Origin: Dechloromonas sp.
Lineage (GTDB): Bacteria; Pseudomonadota; Gammaproteobacteria; Burkholderiales; Rhodocyclaceae
DNA length: 33,678 nucleotides
Reading direction: 5' to 3'
Assembly: GCA_008933675.1 (NCBI GenBank)
Contig: WBUO01000020.1
Location: 1 to 33,678 of the forward strand
Part shown: positions 8,392 through 17,897 of the stretch, piece by piece
Layout: the number at the start of each line of letters is the position of its first letter
Position numbering within the stretch: the first letter of the stretch is position 1
Notes under the pieces: model-generated
Told to the model about the DNA's origin: nothing
The model's database searches: none
The model's input: the letters and a program-made list of their open reading frames with translations, nothing else
Program-made: the position numbers and the translations under genes

Positions 8392-9525
8392 TCAGGGATA
8401 GAAAACGTAGAGTCGGTAGCCAGCGGCGCCGAGGTTGCGCGCCTCGATCCACAGGCGGACAGCCACTTCGCCATTGGCCGGGAAGCGTTCAGGACTGATC
8501 GTCGGCGGCAGGTATTCGGCAGCCGTCATCACCTTGCGAGCGACAACACTGTCGTTGGCATCGGTCAGGGTCAGTTCGAGGGCCGGCCAGTCCTGGGCAT
8601 AGGTTGCACGATTGTGGAGGGTTGCCTGCAGCACGAAGAGGCCGCGCACATTGTCGGCCTGCAGGTCAGAAGCCTCGATGGCAACCATTTCCGGATTGCG
8701 CGACAGCGGCACGGCGACTCCGGCCAATTCGTAATAGCTCTCGGCCATGGGCAACCAGCGCACGACCTCGCTCCGGAAATGCAGCAGCAACTGCAGGGCA
8801 AGGGCCAGCAGCAGGAAGATGGCCGCGACGACGAAAGGCCAGAGCACTCGTCTGGGCTCAGGCGGCGCCAAGCCGGAAGATCCACCATCGGCCAGGGTGC
8901 CTGCCGCCCAGCGATTGTAGGCGGGCGTCTCGGCGAGTTCGCGGGCAGCGACCAACCCGGCCTGCCGCGCGGCCAGCGTCGATTCTTCAGGCGTCTCGAG
9001 CACGGCGGATTCACCTGACTCCGGCGGCGTGGAGGATTCCTCTGCGTCCGCCTGCTGAGCATCAGCCAGCAGTGAATCTGCTGCCAGCACGCTGTCCGTT
9101 TCATTATCGGCAGGCGTTTCGGTAGCAATCTCCTCCGGGATTGCCGGCACGTCATCGACGGCTTCCTCAGGCGCCACGAAAACAGTTGCCGGGGCCTCCG
9201 GCTGCACCTCGGCCAACGGCGGGAAGTCCGGCGAATCTAGGTTGTCGACGACCGGCGACGCCGTCACCCGATCTGGCATGGAGGTCTCTCCCCAGGCATC
9301 GCCAGGGGGCTGCGGGTCAATGATTTCCGGCCATGCCGACGGGATTGCACCCGTCGCAGCCGTTTCAGCAAATGCCCGGGAGGGAGATTCGTCTTCGCGC
9401 AGGAATTCGTCAAAGGCGTTGAAGACGGTCTGGCAATGACCACAGCGGACTTTGCCGGCCTTCAGGCGCAGCTGCTCGGAGGTGACACGGAATACCGTGC
9501 CGCACGCCGGACAGCGAGTGCGCAT
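8392..9525 (-). CDS. Zinc-ribbon and DUF3426 membrane protein
   Basis: Function unknown. From the ATG at 9525 (377 aa) the protein begins with a zinc ribbon of the MJ0042 type: CPAC at residues 5-8 and CGHC at 28-31. A long acidic, low-complexity stretch rich in Glu, Ala and Pro follows, then one membrane helix (VVAAIFLLLALALQLLLHF), then a DUF3426 domain of about 150 residues predicted outside the cytoplasm, ending LYVFYP. The ATG overlaps the prmA stop (TGATG), so the pair is coupled; a longer start 24 bp upstream would lie inside prmA. The arrangement prmA-DUF3426 is common in betaproteobacteria. Confidence 0.85.
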   Translation of the reverse strand: MRTRCPACGTVFRVTSEQLRLKAGKVRCGHCQTVFNAFDEFLREDESPSRAFAETAATGAIPSAWPEIIDPQPPGDAWGETSMPDRVTASPVVDNLDSPDFPPLAEVQPEAPATVFVAPEEAVDDVPAIPEEIATETPADNETDSVLAADSLLADAQQADAEESSTPPESGESAVLETPEESTLAARQAGLVAARELAETPAYNRWAAGTLADGGSSGLAPPEPRRVLWPFVVAAIFLLLALALQLLLHFRSEVVRWLPMAESYYELAGVAVPLSRNPEMVAIEASDLQADNVRGLFVLQATLHNRATYAQDWPALELTLTDANDSVVARKVMTAAEYLPPTISPERFPANGEVAVRLWIEARNLGAAGYRLYVFYP

Positions 9526-10415
9526 CAAGGCTTGCGTCCGGCCAGACATACCCAGTCCTCGCGGACGTCGGCAACTTCCAGTGGCAACCAGCGAGCATAG
9601 ATATCGATGATCTCCTCCGCCTGTTCGCGCAGGATGCCGGAGAGCGCCAGCAGGCCGCCCGGCCGGACATGGGCACAGATGGCGGGAGCGAGAACGCGCA
9701 GTGGATTGGACAGGATATTGGCCACGACGACATCATACTCGCCAGCCACCGGCTGGTCGGAATCGGCAAACAGGGCAGTGACCGCGTTGCGCTCGGCATT
9801 GGCCCGCGCCGCATCCACGGCCTGACTGTCGATATCGATCCCGGCAACCTGCCCGGCCCCGAGACGCGCCGCGGCGATGGCCAGAATGCCGGAGCCGCAA
9901 CCGTAGTCGAGCACGGAACAAGCAGCGGTGACATTGCGCTCCAGCCATTCCAGGCAAAGCCGGGTGGTCGGGTGAGAGCCTGTACCGAAGGCCATGCCGG
10001 GATCGAGAATCAGGTTGATCGCCGCCGGGTCGGGGCTTTCATGCCAGGAAGGGACGATCCACAGCCGCTGCGAAACGCGGATCGGATCGAACTGCGACTG
10101 CGTCAGTTGCACCCAGTTCTGTTCAGCAACCGCCTCGACCGTGTAGTCGACGATGCCGGCCAGGCCAACCTCGTTCGCCGCAGCAGCCAGCAGACCGGCG
10201 ACATCGGCATCCGGTTCAAGCAGGGCGACGATGCGCGAATGCTTCCACCCCGGCGAATTCACCGAGCCCGGCTCGCCGAACTGCGGTTGCTCGTCCGGCG
10301 TGCCGGCATCGGCATCCTCGATAGACGCCGACAGCGCGCCGGCCTCAAGCAGCGCATCGCACAGCGGCTCGGCGCTGGCAGCTTCGGTCAGGAAGCTGAC
10401 ACTTTGCCAGCTCAT
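9525..10415 (-). CDS. prmA: PrmA, ribosomal protein L11 methyltransferase
   Basis: Cytoplasmic SAM-dependent enzyme that trimethylates ribosomal protein L11. The 296 aa are normal. Seen: N-terminal MSWQSVSFLTEA substrate-recognition domain, the NWVQLTQSQFDPIRVSQRLWIVPSW linker region, DPGMAFGTGSHPTTRLCLEWL, the SAM-binding loop VLDYGCGSGILAIAAA, GIDIDSQAVDAARANAERN, and the catalytic-region motif VVANILSNPL. It follows accC by 3 bp and overlaps the DUF3426 gene. Confidence 0.97.
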   Translation of the reverse strand: MSWQSVSFLTEAASAEPLCDALLEAGALSASIEDADAGTPDEQPQFGEPGSVNSPGWKHSRIVALLEPDADVAGLLAAAANEVGLAGIVDYTVEAVAEQNWVQLTQSQFDPIRVSQRLWIVPSWHESPDPAAINLILDPGMAFGTGSHPTTRLCLEWLERNVTAACSVLDYGCGSGILAIAAARLGAGQVAGIDIDSQAVDAARANAERNAVTALFADSDQPVAGEYDVVVANILSNPLRVLAPAICAHVRPGGLLALSGILREQAEEIIDIYARWLPLEVADVREDWVCLAGRKP

Positions 10416-10418
10416 CGC

Positions 10419-11777
10419 CTAGCTCTTCACTTCGCCCTTGTCGGCGAGTTTCTGTTCGAGATAGTGAATGCTGGTACCGCCCTCGACGAATCGCGCATCG
10501 AGCATCAATTCCTGGTGCAACGGAATGTTGGTCTTGATGCCCTGGATACTCATTTCCGAGAGCGCGATACGCATGCGGCGGATGGCCTGCTCACGAGTAT
10601 CGCCATAGGCGATGACCTTGGCCACCATCGAGTCGTAATGCGACGGCACCCTGTAACCCTGGTAGATGTGCGAATCGACCCGGATGCCGGGGCCGCCCGG
10701 TGGGTGATAGAAGTCGATCTTGCCGGGAGAAGGCACGAACGTGAAGGGATCTTCGGCGTTCACGCGGCATTCGATGGCATGTCCGCGGAAGACGATATCC
10801 TTCTGGCGATAGCGCAGCTTCTCGCCGAAGGCGACACGGATCTGCTCCTGGACGATATCGACGCCAGTGATCATCTCGGTGACCGGATGCTCGACCTGGA
10901 CACGGGTATTCATCTCGATGAAGTAGAACTCGCCGTTCTCGTAGAGGAACTCGAAAGTGCCGGCGCCGCGGTAGCCGATCTTGCGACAGGCCTCTGCACA
11001 ACGTTCACCGATGCGGGAAATCAGGCGGGCCGGAATGTGCGGCGCCGGCGCTTCCTCGATGACCTTCTGGTGGCGGCGCTGCATCGAGCAGTCGCGTTCG
11101 CCGAGGTAAATGGCGTTCTTGTGCTCGTCAGCCAGCACCTGGATTTCCACATGACGCGGATTCTCCAGGTACTTCTCCATGTACACGGCCGGGTTGCCGA
11201 AGAAGCTGCCGGCTTCCTGGCGGGTCATCTGCACCGCATTGACCAGCGCCGCCTCGGTATGCACGACGCGCATGCCGCGCCCACCACCACCGCCGGCCGC
11301 CTTGATGATCACCGGATAGCCGACAGCACGGGCGATGCGGACGATTTCCTTGGGGTCATCCGGCAACTCGCCATCGGAGCCGGGCACGCAAGGCACGCCG
11401 GCTGCCTTCATGGCGTCCTTGGCCGACACCTTGTCGCCCATCAGGCGGATGGTTTCGGCGCGCGGACCGATGAAGACGAAGCCGGAGGTTTCGACGCGTT
11501 CGGCGAAATCGGCGTTCTCGGAGAGGAAGCCGTAGCCCGGGTGGATGGCCTCGGCATCGGTGACTTCTGCCGCCGAGATGATGGCCGGGACATTCAGGTA
11601 GCTGAGAGCCGACGACGGCGGTCCGATACAAACGGATTCGTCTGCCAGCTTGACATACTTGGCCTCACGATCGGCCTCGGAATGGACGACCACGGTCTTG
11701 ATCCCCAGCTCGCGGCAAGCGCGCTGGATGCGGAGAGCGATTTCGCCGCGGTTGGCAATCAGGATTTTTTCAAACAT
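10419..11777 (-). CDS. accC: AccC, biotin carboxylase subunit of acetyl-CoA carboxylase
   Basis: ATP-grasp enzyme that carboxylates the biotin on AccB, the first half-reaction of malonyl-CoA synthesis. The 452 aa match stand-alone AccC. Seen: [27 protein letters not shown], the glycine-rich ATP lid [11 protein letters not shown], the [19 protein letters not shown] block, [14 protein letters not shown] with catalytic residues, and [13 protein letters not shown]. It starts 10 bp after accB, as in most proteobacteria. Confidence 0.98.
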   Translation of the reverse strand: MFEKILIANRGEIALRIQRACRELGIKTVVVHSEADREAKYVKLADESVCIGPPSSALSYLNVPAIISAAEVTDAEAIHPGYGFLSENADFAERVETSGFVFIGPRAETIRLMGDKVSAKDAMKAAGVPCVPGSDGELPDDPKEIVRIARAVGYPVIIKAAGGGGGRGMRVVHTEAALVNAVQMTRQEAGSFFGNPAVYMEKYLENPRHVEIQVLADEHKNAIYLGERDCSMQRRHQKVIEEAPAPHIPARLISRIGERCAEACRKIGYRGAGTFEFLYENGEFYFIEMNTRVQVEHPVTEMITGVDIVQEQIRVAFGEKLRYRQKDIVFRGHAIECRVNAEDPFTFVPSPGKIDFYHPPGGPGIRVDSHIYQGYRVPSHYDSMVAKVIAYGDTREQAIRRMRIALSEMSIQGIKTNIPLHQELMLDARFVEGGTSIHYLEQKLADKGEVKS

Positions 11778-11787
11778 GACAGGCCGC

Positions 11788-12243
11788 TCAGCCGATCACG
11801 AACAGCGGCTCGCCGAATTCAACCGGCTCGCCATTGTCGAGCAGGATCGCCTTGACCGTGCCATCGGCGTCAGCCTCGATTTCGTTGAGCAGCTTCATCG
11901 CTTCGATGATGCACAGCGTATCGCCCTTCTTGACGACGCTGCCAATCTGCACGAAGGCATCAGCACCCGGGGACGGCGAGCGGTAGAAAGTGCCGACCAT
12001 CGGCGATTTAACGACATGACCTTCCGGCAAATCGTCCTCATCATCGAGGCTCACCGAAGAGGCACCGGCAACCGGCGCCTGCGGCATGGCCTGCGGCGCC
12101 ACCATGTATTGTTGAACCGGTGCGGAAACCGCGCCGTAATGCTTGGCGATACGGACCTTCTCTTCGCCTTCGGTAACTTCCAGTTCCGAAATACCGGATT
12201 CCTGAACGAGGTCGATCAGTTTCTTGAGTTTGCGCAAATCCAT
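11788..12243 (-). CDS. accB: AccB, biotin carboxyl carrier protein
   Basis: Carries biotin between the carboxylase (AccC) and the carboxyltransferase. The 151 aa comprise an N-terminal helix pair ([32 protein letters not shown], here described only by residues 1-32), a Pro/Ala/Gln linker at about 45-70, and the C-terminal biotinyl domain with the modified lysine in EAMKL. A good ribosome-binding site (GGGAG) precedes the ATG. Upstream is aroQ and downstream accC. Confidence 0.97.
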   Translation of the reverse strand: MDLRKLKKLIDLVQESGISELEVTEGEEKVRIAKHYGAVSAPVQQYMVAPQAMPQAPVAGASSVSLDDEDDLPEGHVVKSPMVGTFYRSPSPGADAFVQIGSVVKKGDTLCIIEAMKLLNEIEADADGTVKAILLDNGEPVEFGEPLFVIG

Positions 12244-12263
12244 GGGTTACTCCCTTCTGTATC

Positions 12264-12278
12264 GCGTCCGTTGGACGC
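12264..12278 (-). other. Small hairpin in the aroQ-accB gap
   Basis: Perfect 6-bp inverted repeat GCGTCC-GTT-GGACGC in the 57-bp gap between aroQ and accB. It may influence processing of the transcript or mark the accB leader; nothing more can be said. Confidence 0.35.
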
Positions 12279-12300
12279 AAGAAGCCGGCAGGAAGCCGGT

Positions 12301-12786
12301 CTATTCGATATCGATGTTGATCTTGTTGAGCAGGTGTTCAAGTGCCAAGCGATAACCATCCTGACCAAGGCCGCAAATGACGCCGATCGCCAGATCGGAG
12401 AAATACGAATGGTGCCGGAACGGCTCCCGGGCATGCACGTTGGACAGATGCACTTCGACGAACGGGATGGCGACCGCCGCCAGCGCATCGCGTAGCGCCA
12501 CGCTGGTATGCGTATAAGCTGCCGGATTGATGATGATGGCACGCACCCCTTGCTCGCGTGCAGCATGGATGCGTTCGATCAATGCTCCTTCGTGATTGCT
12601 CTGGAAGGCTTCGAGTTCGACACCGACCGACTCTGCCATGCGGGCGAGAGCCATGTTGATGTCGGACAGGGTTGTCCGGCCATAGTGCTCAGGTTCCCGG
12701 GTGCCGAGCAGGTTCAGGTTTGGCCCGTGCACCACCAGGATGCGGGGCTTTTCGACCGGCCCGGAAGCAGTTTTTCGCTTCGTCAT
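12301..12786 (-). CDS. aroQ: AroQ, type II 3-dehydroquinate dehydratase
   Basis: Dodecameric cytoplasmic enzyme of the shikimate pathway, converting 3-dehydroquinate to 3-dehydroshikimate. From the ATG at 12786 it has 161 aa, a little longer than usual at the N-terminus ([15 protein letters not shown] precedes the core). Seen: [19 protein letters not shown] with the catalytic Arg and Tyr, [28 protein letters not shown], and [18 protein letters not shown] with the catalytic His. The downstream ATG-less core start does not offer a better site. First gene of the aroQ-accB-accC-prmA block. Confidence 0.95.
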   Translation of the reverse strand: MTKRKTASGPVEKPRILVVHGPNLNLLGTREPEHYGRTTLSDINMALARMAESVGVELEAFQSNHEGALIERIHAAREQGVRAIIINPAAYTHTSVALRDALAAVAIPFVEVHLSNVHAREPFRHHSYFSDLAIGVICGLGQDGYRLALEHLLNKINIDIE

Positions 12787-12844
12787 GGCGGCAAGTTTGC
12801 CGCAAATCGCTACAACTTGTCCAGCCCGGCACTTTAACGGCAGC

Positions 12845-13432
12845 TTATGCGAGCATTGCCTGCAAGGCCTCGGCCCTGACGCGTTCACGTGGCCTGCCGT
12901 CGCGATACTTGAGACTGATCCGCTCATAGGCAACCGGAAAAACGACCAGATTGGCCGTGGCCACCTCGGTGTCGACGAGCAACACGGCCTCCGCCTTTTC
13001 GTGGCGCGGCTCGGCATGGGAAAACGGAATGTTCCTGTTGAGCAGGAATATCTCGACTTCCTTGGCGCTATCGGCAAAAAGCAGAATATCGATACTCGAA
13101 TGCTCACCGGCCGTTCCTTCAAGCACCGAACCGGTCAGATAGGGGCGAAAATCAGCGAGCAGCCCGAGCAGTTCGAGGGCCGCCCGGCGCAGGGCGGCCA
13201 GCAGTTCCGGATGTTCGGCGCCGCGATAGAGACTGCGATAGGCACGTAATTCGGCTTCGACCTCGGCATTGTCGGGAAACTGCACATGCTCGGCCAGCCC
13301 CAACTGGCGGGCAGCTTTTTTCTTGGCGTGGTGGTAGTCGGTGATACCGTCCTCGGCCATCAGGCGGGCGGCGGTACTGGCAATACTGGCCCGGGCGGCG
13401 GAGGCCGGGCGGAACCTTTCATGGCGGGGCAT
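12845..13432 (-). CDS. Nucleotidyltransferase-like protein of unknown role
   Basis: 195 aa, soluble. The first half is helical and basic ([12 protein letters not shown]). The second half resembles a small nucleotidyltransferase: [20 protein letters not shown] recalls the GS...SDIDL signature, but the first metal-binding Asp of that motif is replaced by Ser; [14 protein letters not shown] may hold the third carboxylate. It could therefore be an inactive or divergent member. The start at 13432 follows GAGCTTCC; a second in-frame Met near MAEDGITD is possible. It is divergent from mpl across 50 bp and 58 bp upstream of aroQ. Function is not assigned. Confidence 0.65.
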   Translation of the reverse strand: MPRHERFRPASAARASIASTAARLMAEDGITDYHHAKKKAARQLGLAEHVQFPDNAEVEAELRAYRSLYRGAEHPELLAALRRAALELLGLLADFRPYLTGSVLEGTAGEHSSIDILLFADSAKEVEIFLLNRNIPFSHAEPRHEKAEAVLLVDTEVATANLVVFPVAYERISLKYRDGRPRERVRAEALQAMLA

Positions 13433-13448
13433 GGAAGCTCGATCAAGG

Positions 13449-13467
13449 TAGAATCGCCCTCATTCTA
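13449..13467. promoter_or_regulatory. Symmetric divergent -10 boxes between mpl and the nucleotidyltransferase-like gene
   Basis: TAGAAT at 13449-13454 on the plus strand and the same hexamer on the minus strand at 13467-13462 form an inverted repeat with a 7-base spacer. They are placed correctly to drive mpl (ATG 13483) and the gene starting at 13432, respectively. No clear -35 hexamers are seen. The two promoters would overlap and compete. Confidence 0.35.
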
Positions 13468-13482
13468 ACCACAGTACGTGAC

Positions 13483-14829
13483 ATGCACATTCACATTCTC
13501 GGCATCTGCGGCACCTTCATGGGCGGCATCGCCCAGCTGGCCGTGACCGCCGGCCACCGGGTCACCGGCTGCGATGCCAACGTCTACCCGCCGATGAGCG
13601 ACCAGCTGCGCGGTGCCGGGATCGAGTTGATCGAAGGCTTCGATATCGGCCAATTGGCCTTGAAACCGGACGTTTTCCTGATCGGCAACGCCATCTCGCG
13701 TGGCAATCCATTGCTCGAAGCCATTCTCGACCAGGGCCTGCCCTATGTCTCCGGCCCGCAGTGGCTGGCCGACAACATCCTGCAGGGACGCTGGGTGCTC
13801 GGCGTCGCCGGCACCCACGGCAAGACCACCACCAGTTCGATGCTGGCCTGGATCCTGGAAGATGCCAACATGGCTCCGGGCTTCCTGATCGGCGGCGTAC
13901 CGCTGAACTTCGGCGTCTCGGCGCGACTTGGCAGTACACCATTTTTCGTCATCGAAGCCGACGAATACGACACGGCCTTCTGCGACAAGCGCTCCAAGTT
14001 CATCCATTATCGCCCACGGACCGTCGTACTGAACAACCTGGAATTCGATCACGCCGACATCTTCAGCGATCTCGCGGCCATCGAGACGCAATTCCATCAC
14101 CTGGTGCGCACCCTGCCGGCTTCCGGCCTGATCGTCGCAAATGCCGGCGAAGCCAGCCTGGAGCGTGTGTTGCAGCGCGGCTGCTGGACGCCTGTCGAAC
14201 GCTTCAACGACCCCGCGGGCTACCGTTGCAGCGGCGACGATGCTACCGGCGCCTTGATCCTGCACGGCCCGGACGGCGAAATCGGTCGCTGCGCGTGGCA
14301 GCTCTCCGGTGGGCACAACCGGGCCAATGCCTGCGCTGCGCTGCTGGCCGCCCGCCATGTCGGCGTGACGTTCGAGCATGGCCTGCAGGCACTGGCACGC
14401 TTCGGCAACGTCAAACGGCGCATGGAACTGCGCGGCACGGTACGCAACATCACTGTCTACGACGATTTTGCCCACCACCCGACGGCCATCGCCACGACGG
14501 TAGCCGGCCTGCGCCGCAAGGTCGGCACTGCCCGCATCCTGGCCGTACTCGAACCACGCTCGAACACCATGAAGCTGGGCACGATGAAGAGCCAGTTGCC
14601 GGACAGCCTGCGTGAAGTCGATCTCGCCTTCTGCTATGCCGGCAACCTTGGCTGGGACGCCGGCGAAGCACTGGCGCCAATGGGCGAAAGGGCATGCGTT
14701 GAACAGGACATCGACCAACTCGTCGGACAAATTGCCCGGATCGCCCGCCCTGGCGATCACATCCTGGTCATGAGCAACGGCGGTTTCGGCGGCATACACG
14801 ACAAATTACTGCAAAGGTTGGCTGCATGA
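13483..14829 (+). CDS. mpl: Mpl, murein tripeptide ligase (UDP-MurNAc:tripeptide)
   Basis: Cytoplasmic Mur-family ligase that attaches recycled L-Ala-gamma-D-Glu-meso-DAP to UDP-MurNAc. The 448 aa agree with the family. Seen: N-terminal MHIHILGICGTFMGGIAQLA with the UDP-binding loop, the ATP loop GVAGTHGKTTTSSML, EADEYDTAFCDKRSKFIHY, LNNLEFDHADIF, the third-domain GGHNRANA, and FAHHPTAI. These blocks are those of Mpl rather than MurC. It overlaps the next gene by 4 bp (ATGA). Confidence 0.96.
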   Translation: MHIHILGICGTFMGGIAQLAVTAGHRVTGCDANVYPPMSDQLRGAGIELIEGFDIGQLALKPDVFLIGNAISRGNPLLEAILDQGLPYVSGPQWLADNILQGRWVLGVAGTHGKTTTSSMLAWILEDANMAPGFLIGGVPLNFGVSARLGSTPFFVIEADEYDTAFCDKRSKFIHYRPRTVVLNNLEFDHADIFSDLAAIETQFHHLVRTLPASGLIVANAGEASLERVLQRGCWTPVERFNDPAGYRCSGDDATGALILHGPDGEIGRCAWQLSGGHNRANACAALLAARHVGVTFEHGLQALARFGNVKRRMELRGTVRNITVYDDFAHHPTAIATTVAGLRRKVGTARILAVLEPRSNTMKLGTMKSQLPDSLREVDLAFCYAGNLGWDAGEALAPMGERACVEQDIDQLVGQIARIARPGDHILVMSNGGFGGIHDKLLQRLAA

Positions 14830-15413
14830 AACGACGCGACTTCCTCCACCTGTTTCCGGCTGCCGGCCTGCTCGCCTGCGGCGTCGAAGAGCGCGCTTTT
14901 CAGAACAAGGACCTGAGCGCCCGGAATGTCGTGCCGCAAGGCAAGCTCTTCAGCGGCGACGGCCAGAGCATCAGCTTCGAGAATTTTCGTGGCAAGGCGC
15001 TGATCGTCTATTTCGGCTACACCAATTCACCGGAAACAGTACCGACAGCCATGCGCAAGTACGCCAGCCTGATCCGCAACCTGCGCAGCAAGGATGCCGA
15101 GCGGCTGCAGTTCGTGTTCATCAGCTTCGACAGCGAACGTGACACGCCGGAGCGCAGCCACGCCTATGCCCGGCTGTTCAATCCGGGATTTGTCGGTCTG
15201 GCCGCAGATAACCAACAAATCGCAGCAATAACCGGCCAGTTCGGCGCCACTTACGCCAGAAAAGCCGTTGAAGGCAGCGCTGACTTTCACTTCGAGCACA
15301 GCAGCGATGCCTATGTCGTGGACCCCAAGGGCCGCCTGCGCCTGGGGTTGGCCGCCGATGCCCTGCTTGAGCCGATCGTGACCGACCTGCAGAAGCTGTT
15401 GGCGGAAAAGTAA
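14826..15413 (+). CDS. Sco1/SenC-like lipoprotein lacking the copper-binding cysteines
   Basis: Thioredoxin-fold protein of the SCO family, 195 aa, related to proteins that deliver copper to cytochrome oxidase. The N-terminus has a twin-arginine motif (RRDFLHL) and a lipobox ending at Cys18 (GLLAC), so it is probably a Tat-exported lipoprotein. The normal copper motif FGYTxCPDVCP reads FGYTNSPETVP at residues 63-73: both cysteines are replaced, by Ser68 and Val72. The conserved His of the family remains (His158 in FEHSSDAYVVDP). It cannot bind copper the standard way or act as a dithiol redox protein at that site. It overlaps mpl by 4 bp and ends at a terminator. Confidence 0.85.
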   Translation: MKRRDFLHLFPAAGLLACGVEERAFQNKDLSARNVVPQGKLFSGDGQSISFENFRGKALIVYFGYTNSPETVPTAMRKYASLIRNLRSKDAERLQFVFISFDSERDTPERSHAYARLFNPGFVGLAADNQQIAAITGQFGATYARKAVEGSADFHFEHSSDAYVVDPKGRLRLGLAADALLEPIVTDLQKLLAEK

Positions 15414-15439
15414 AAGGCCTCGCCGCAGCGAGGCCTTTT
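15412..15439. terminator. Bidirectional intrinsic terminator
   Basis: A 12-bp perfect stem (arms 15412-15423 and 15428-15439, AAAAGGCCTCGC / GCGAGGCCTTTT) with a 4-base loop. It carries a T-run on each strand, so it can end both the sco-like message from the left and maeB from the right. It overlaps the sco-like stop codon. Confidence 0.9.
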
Positions 15440-15461
15440 CGGCAGACCGGAAAAGACCGGA

Positions 15462-17738
15462 TCAGCGTTCCATCGATTCGACGACAGCCAGCGCCGTCAT
15501 GTTGACCAGGCGGCGGACGGTCGCCGTCGAGGTCAGCACATGGACCGGACGGGCCACACCGAGCAGGATGGGGCCGATGGTGACGCCTTCGCCGCCAGTC
15601 ATCTTCAACAGATTGTAGGAGATGTTGGCGGCGTCGATGTTGGGCATCACCAGCAGGTTGGCCTCGCCCTTCAACGGCGACTCGGGATTGGCTTCGCGGC
15701 GGATGTCCTCGCTCAGCGCGGCATCACCGTGCATTTCACCATCGACTTCGAGTTCACCGGCCGACATGGCGGAAACCAGACCGGCCGCAGCACTCATCTT
15801 GCGCGACGATTCACTGCTGCCGGAACCGAAATTGGAATGCGAGAGCAGCGCCACCTTCGGCTGGCTGCCGAAGCGCTTGACCTGCTCGGCGGCCATCAGT
15901 GTCATTTCGGCGATCTCCTCGGCGCTCGGATTCTCGTTCACGTGCGTGTCGCAGATGAACAGCGAGCGACCTGGCAGCATCAAGTAGTTCATGGCGGCCA
16001 GCGTGTTGACGCCGGTACGCTTGCCGATGACTTCGCGGATGACACCGAGGTGGTGACTGAACTGGCCGGTGGTGCCGCAGATCATGCCGTCCGCGTAGCC
16101 CAGTTTGAGCAACATCGAACCGATCAGCGTCGGCTTGCGGCGCATCGCCTCCTTGGCGATCGCCGGAGTCACGCCGCGACGGGCCATCAGCTTGTGGTAG
16201 GCCGTCCAGCACTCGCGGTAACGCTCATCCTGCTCCGGATTGACGACATCGAAATCGACGCCCGGCTTGATGCGCAGCTTGGCCTTTTCCAGACGATGCT
16301 CGATGACGCCGGGGCGACCGATGAGGATCGGCCGGGCGAATTTCTCTTCGATGACCACCTGGGCGGCGCGCAACACGCGCTCTTCCTCACCCTCGGCAAA
16401 GATGATGCGCTTGCCCTTGGCCTGGCGGGCGGCCTGGAAGATGGCACGCATGCCGACACCGGTGTGATAGACGAATTCGGACAGTTTGGCACGGTAGGCC
16501 GCCCAGTCGGTAATCGGCCGCGTGGCGACGCCGGAATCCATTGCCGCCTTGGCGACGGCCGGGGCGATCTTGACGATCAGGCGCGGATCGAAGGGCTTGG
16601 GAATCAGATATTCCGGACCGAAGGAGAGCACCGCCCCCGGATAGGCCATGGCCACTTCATCGGTGACTTCGGCTTCGGCCAGTTCGGCGATGGCACGCAC
16701 CGAAGCCATCTTCATCTCTTCGGTAATGCGCAGGGCACCGACGTCGAGCGCGCCACGGAAGATGAAAGGGAAGCACAGCACGTTGTTGACCTGATTCACG
16801 TAGTCGGAGCGGCCGGTGGCGATGATCGCCTCCGGACAGACTTCCTTGACCAGCTCCGGCATGATTTCCGGCGTCGGGTTGGCCAGCGCGAAGATCATCG
16901 GCTTGGCAGCCATCGTCTTGACCATCTCCTGCTTGACGACGCCGGCGGTGGACAGGCCGAGGAAGACGTCGGCGCCGACCATCGCATCGGCCAGCGTACG
17001 CTGCTCGGTCTCACGGGCGTAACGGGCCTTGGTTTCATCCATGCCGCCCGGGCGGCCGATGTAGATGACGCCCTTGGAGTCGCAGACGGTGATGTTCTCG
17101 CGCTTGACGCCGAGGTCGCACCACAGGTTGAGGCAGGAAATGGCGGCGGCGCCGGCGCCGGAGCAGACGACCTTGATCTCGTCAATCTTCTTGTTAACGA
17201 CTTTGAGGCCGTTCAACATGGCGGCGGCGGAAATGATCGCGGTGCCGTGCTGGTCATCGTGGAAGACCGGGATGTTCATCCGTTCCTTCAGCTTCTGCTC
17301 GATGTAGAAGCATTCCGGCGCCTTGATGTCTTCCAGGTTGATGCCGCCGAGCGTCGGCTCGAGTGCAGCGATCATGTCGATCAGCTTGTCCGGGTCGTTC
17401 TCGGCCAGTTCGATGTCGAAGACGTCAATTCCGGCGAACTTCTTGAACAGGCAGCCCTTTCCTTCCATGACCGGCTTCGAGGCGAGCGGGCCGATGTTGC
17501 CCAGACCGAGCACGGCGGTACCGTTGGTAACGACACCGACCAGGTTGGCGCGCGAGGTGTAGTCGGCGGCTGTTGCCGGATCCTCGACAATCGCGTCGCA
17601 GGCGGCGGCGACGCCCGGCGAGTAGGCCAGCGCCAGATCGCGCTGGTTGGTCAGGCCCTTGGTCGGGCGGACGGAAATCTTGCCCGGCGTGGGCCAGCGA
17701 TGGTATTCGAGTGCGGCTTCGCGCAAATCCTTTTCCAC
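15462..17738 (-). CDS. maeB: MaeB, NADP-dependent malic enzyme with phosphotransacetylase-like domain
   Basis: Cytoplasmic enzyme decarboxylating malate to pyruvate, giving NADPH. The 758 aa are the usual length of the two-domain form. Residues 1 to about 430 are malic enzyme, with [43 protein letters not shown], and [13 protein letters not shown] for the nucleotide. Residues about 430-758 resemble phosphotransacetylase ([36 protein letters not shown]); in this family that part is usually regulatory. The start is a GTG at 17738, supported by GAGGA 6-7 bases upstream and the family N-terminus [16 protein letters not shown]. Confidence 0.95.
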   Translation of the reverse strand: MEKDLREAALEYHRWPTPGKISVRPTKGLTNQRDLALAYSPGVAAACDAIVEDPATAADYTSRANLVGVVTNGTAVLGLGNIGPLASKPVMEGKGCLFKKFAGIDVFDIELAENDPDKLIDMIAALEPTLGGINLEDIKAPECFYIEQKLKERMNIPVFHDDQHGTAIISAAAMLNGLKVVNKKIDEIKVVCSGAGAAAISCLNLWCDLGVKRENITVCDSKGVIYIGRPGGMDETKARYARETEQRTLADAMVGADVFLGLSTAGVVKQEMVKTMAAKPMIFALANPTPEIMPELVKEVCPEAIIATGRSDYVNQVNNVLCFPFIFRGALDVGALRITEEMKMASVRAIAELAEAEVTDEVAMAYPGAVLSFGPEYLIPKPFDPRLIVKIAPAVAKAAMDSGVATRPITDWAAYRAKLSEFVYHTGVGMRAIFQAARQAKGKRIIFAEGEEERVLRAAQVVIEEKFARPILIGRPGVIEHRLEKAKLRIKPGVDFDVVNPEQDERYRECWTAYHKLMARRGVTPAIAKEAMRRKPTLIGSMLLKLGYADGMICGTTGQFSHHLGVIREVIGKRTGVNTLAAMNYLMLPGRSLFICDTHVNENPSAEEIAEMTLMAAEQVKRFGSQPKVALLSHSNFGSGSSESSRKMSAAAGLVSAMSAGELEVDGEMHGDAALSEDIRREANPESPLKGEANLLVMPNIDAANISYNLLKMTGGEGVTIGPILLGVARPVHVLTSTATVRRLVNMTALAVVESMER

Positions 17739-17897
17739 GGAAAATCCTCGGCAGTCAGGTTAGGGAAAACCCTGTAGGGTACTCCAAAGAGCGCCACCAG
17801 GGTTGTGTAATTATGAATTATGAAGCAGGCGCCGGGATTTTTCCACCAGAAACGGGGATTGCCAAACCTGCCCGCGCTCAGACAGGCGAGCCGGCGA

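Noticed and set aside
9669-11855. Very long open frame (728 codons) on the plus strand opposite prmA and accC
   Set aside because: It is the antisense shadow of two certain genes; long antisense frames are common at this GC content and the translation resembles no family.
15540-17777. 745-codon plus-strand frame opposite maeB
   Set aside because: Antisense of an intact, conserved gene; composition rich in Gly, Asp and His without domain motifs.
17739-17897. TTATGAAG octamer at 17818-17825, the same as in the nikK dyad
   Set aside because: It has no inverted partner at the right distance and lies behind nikO, so it is likely chance.
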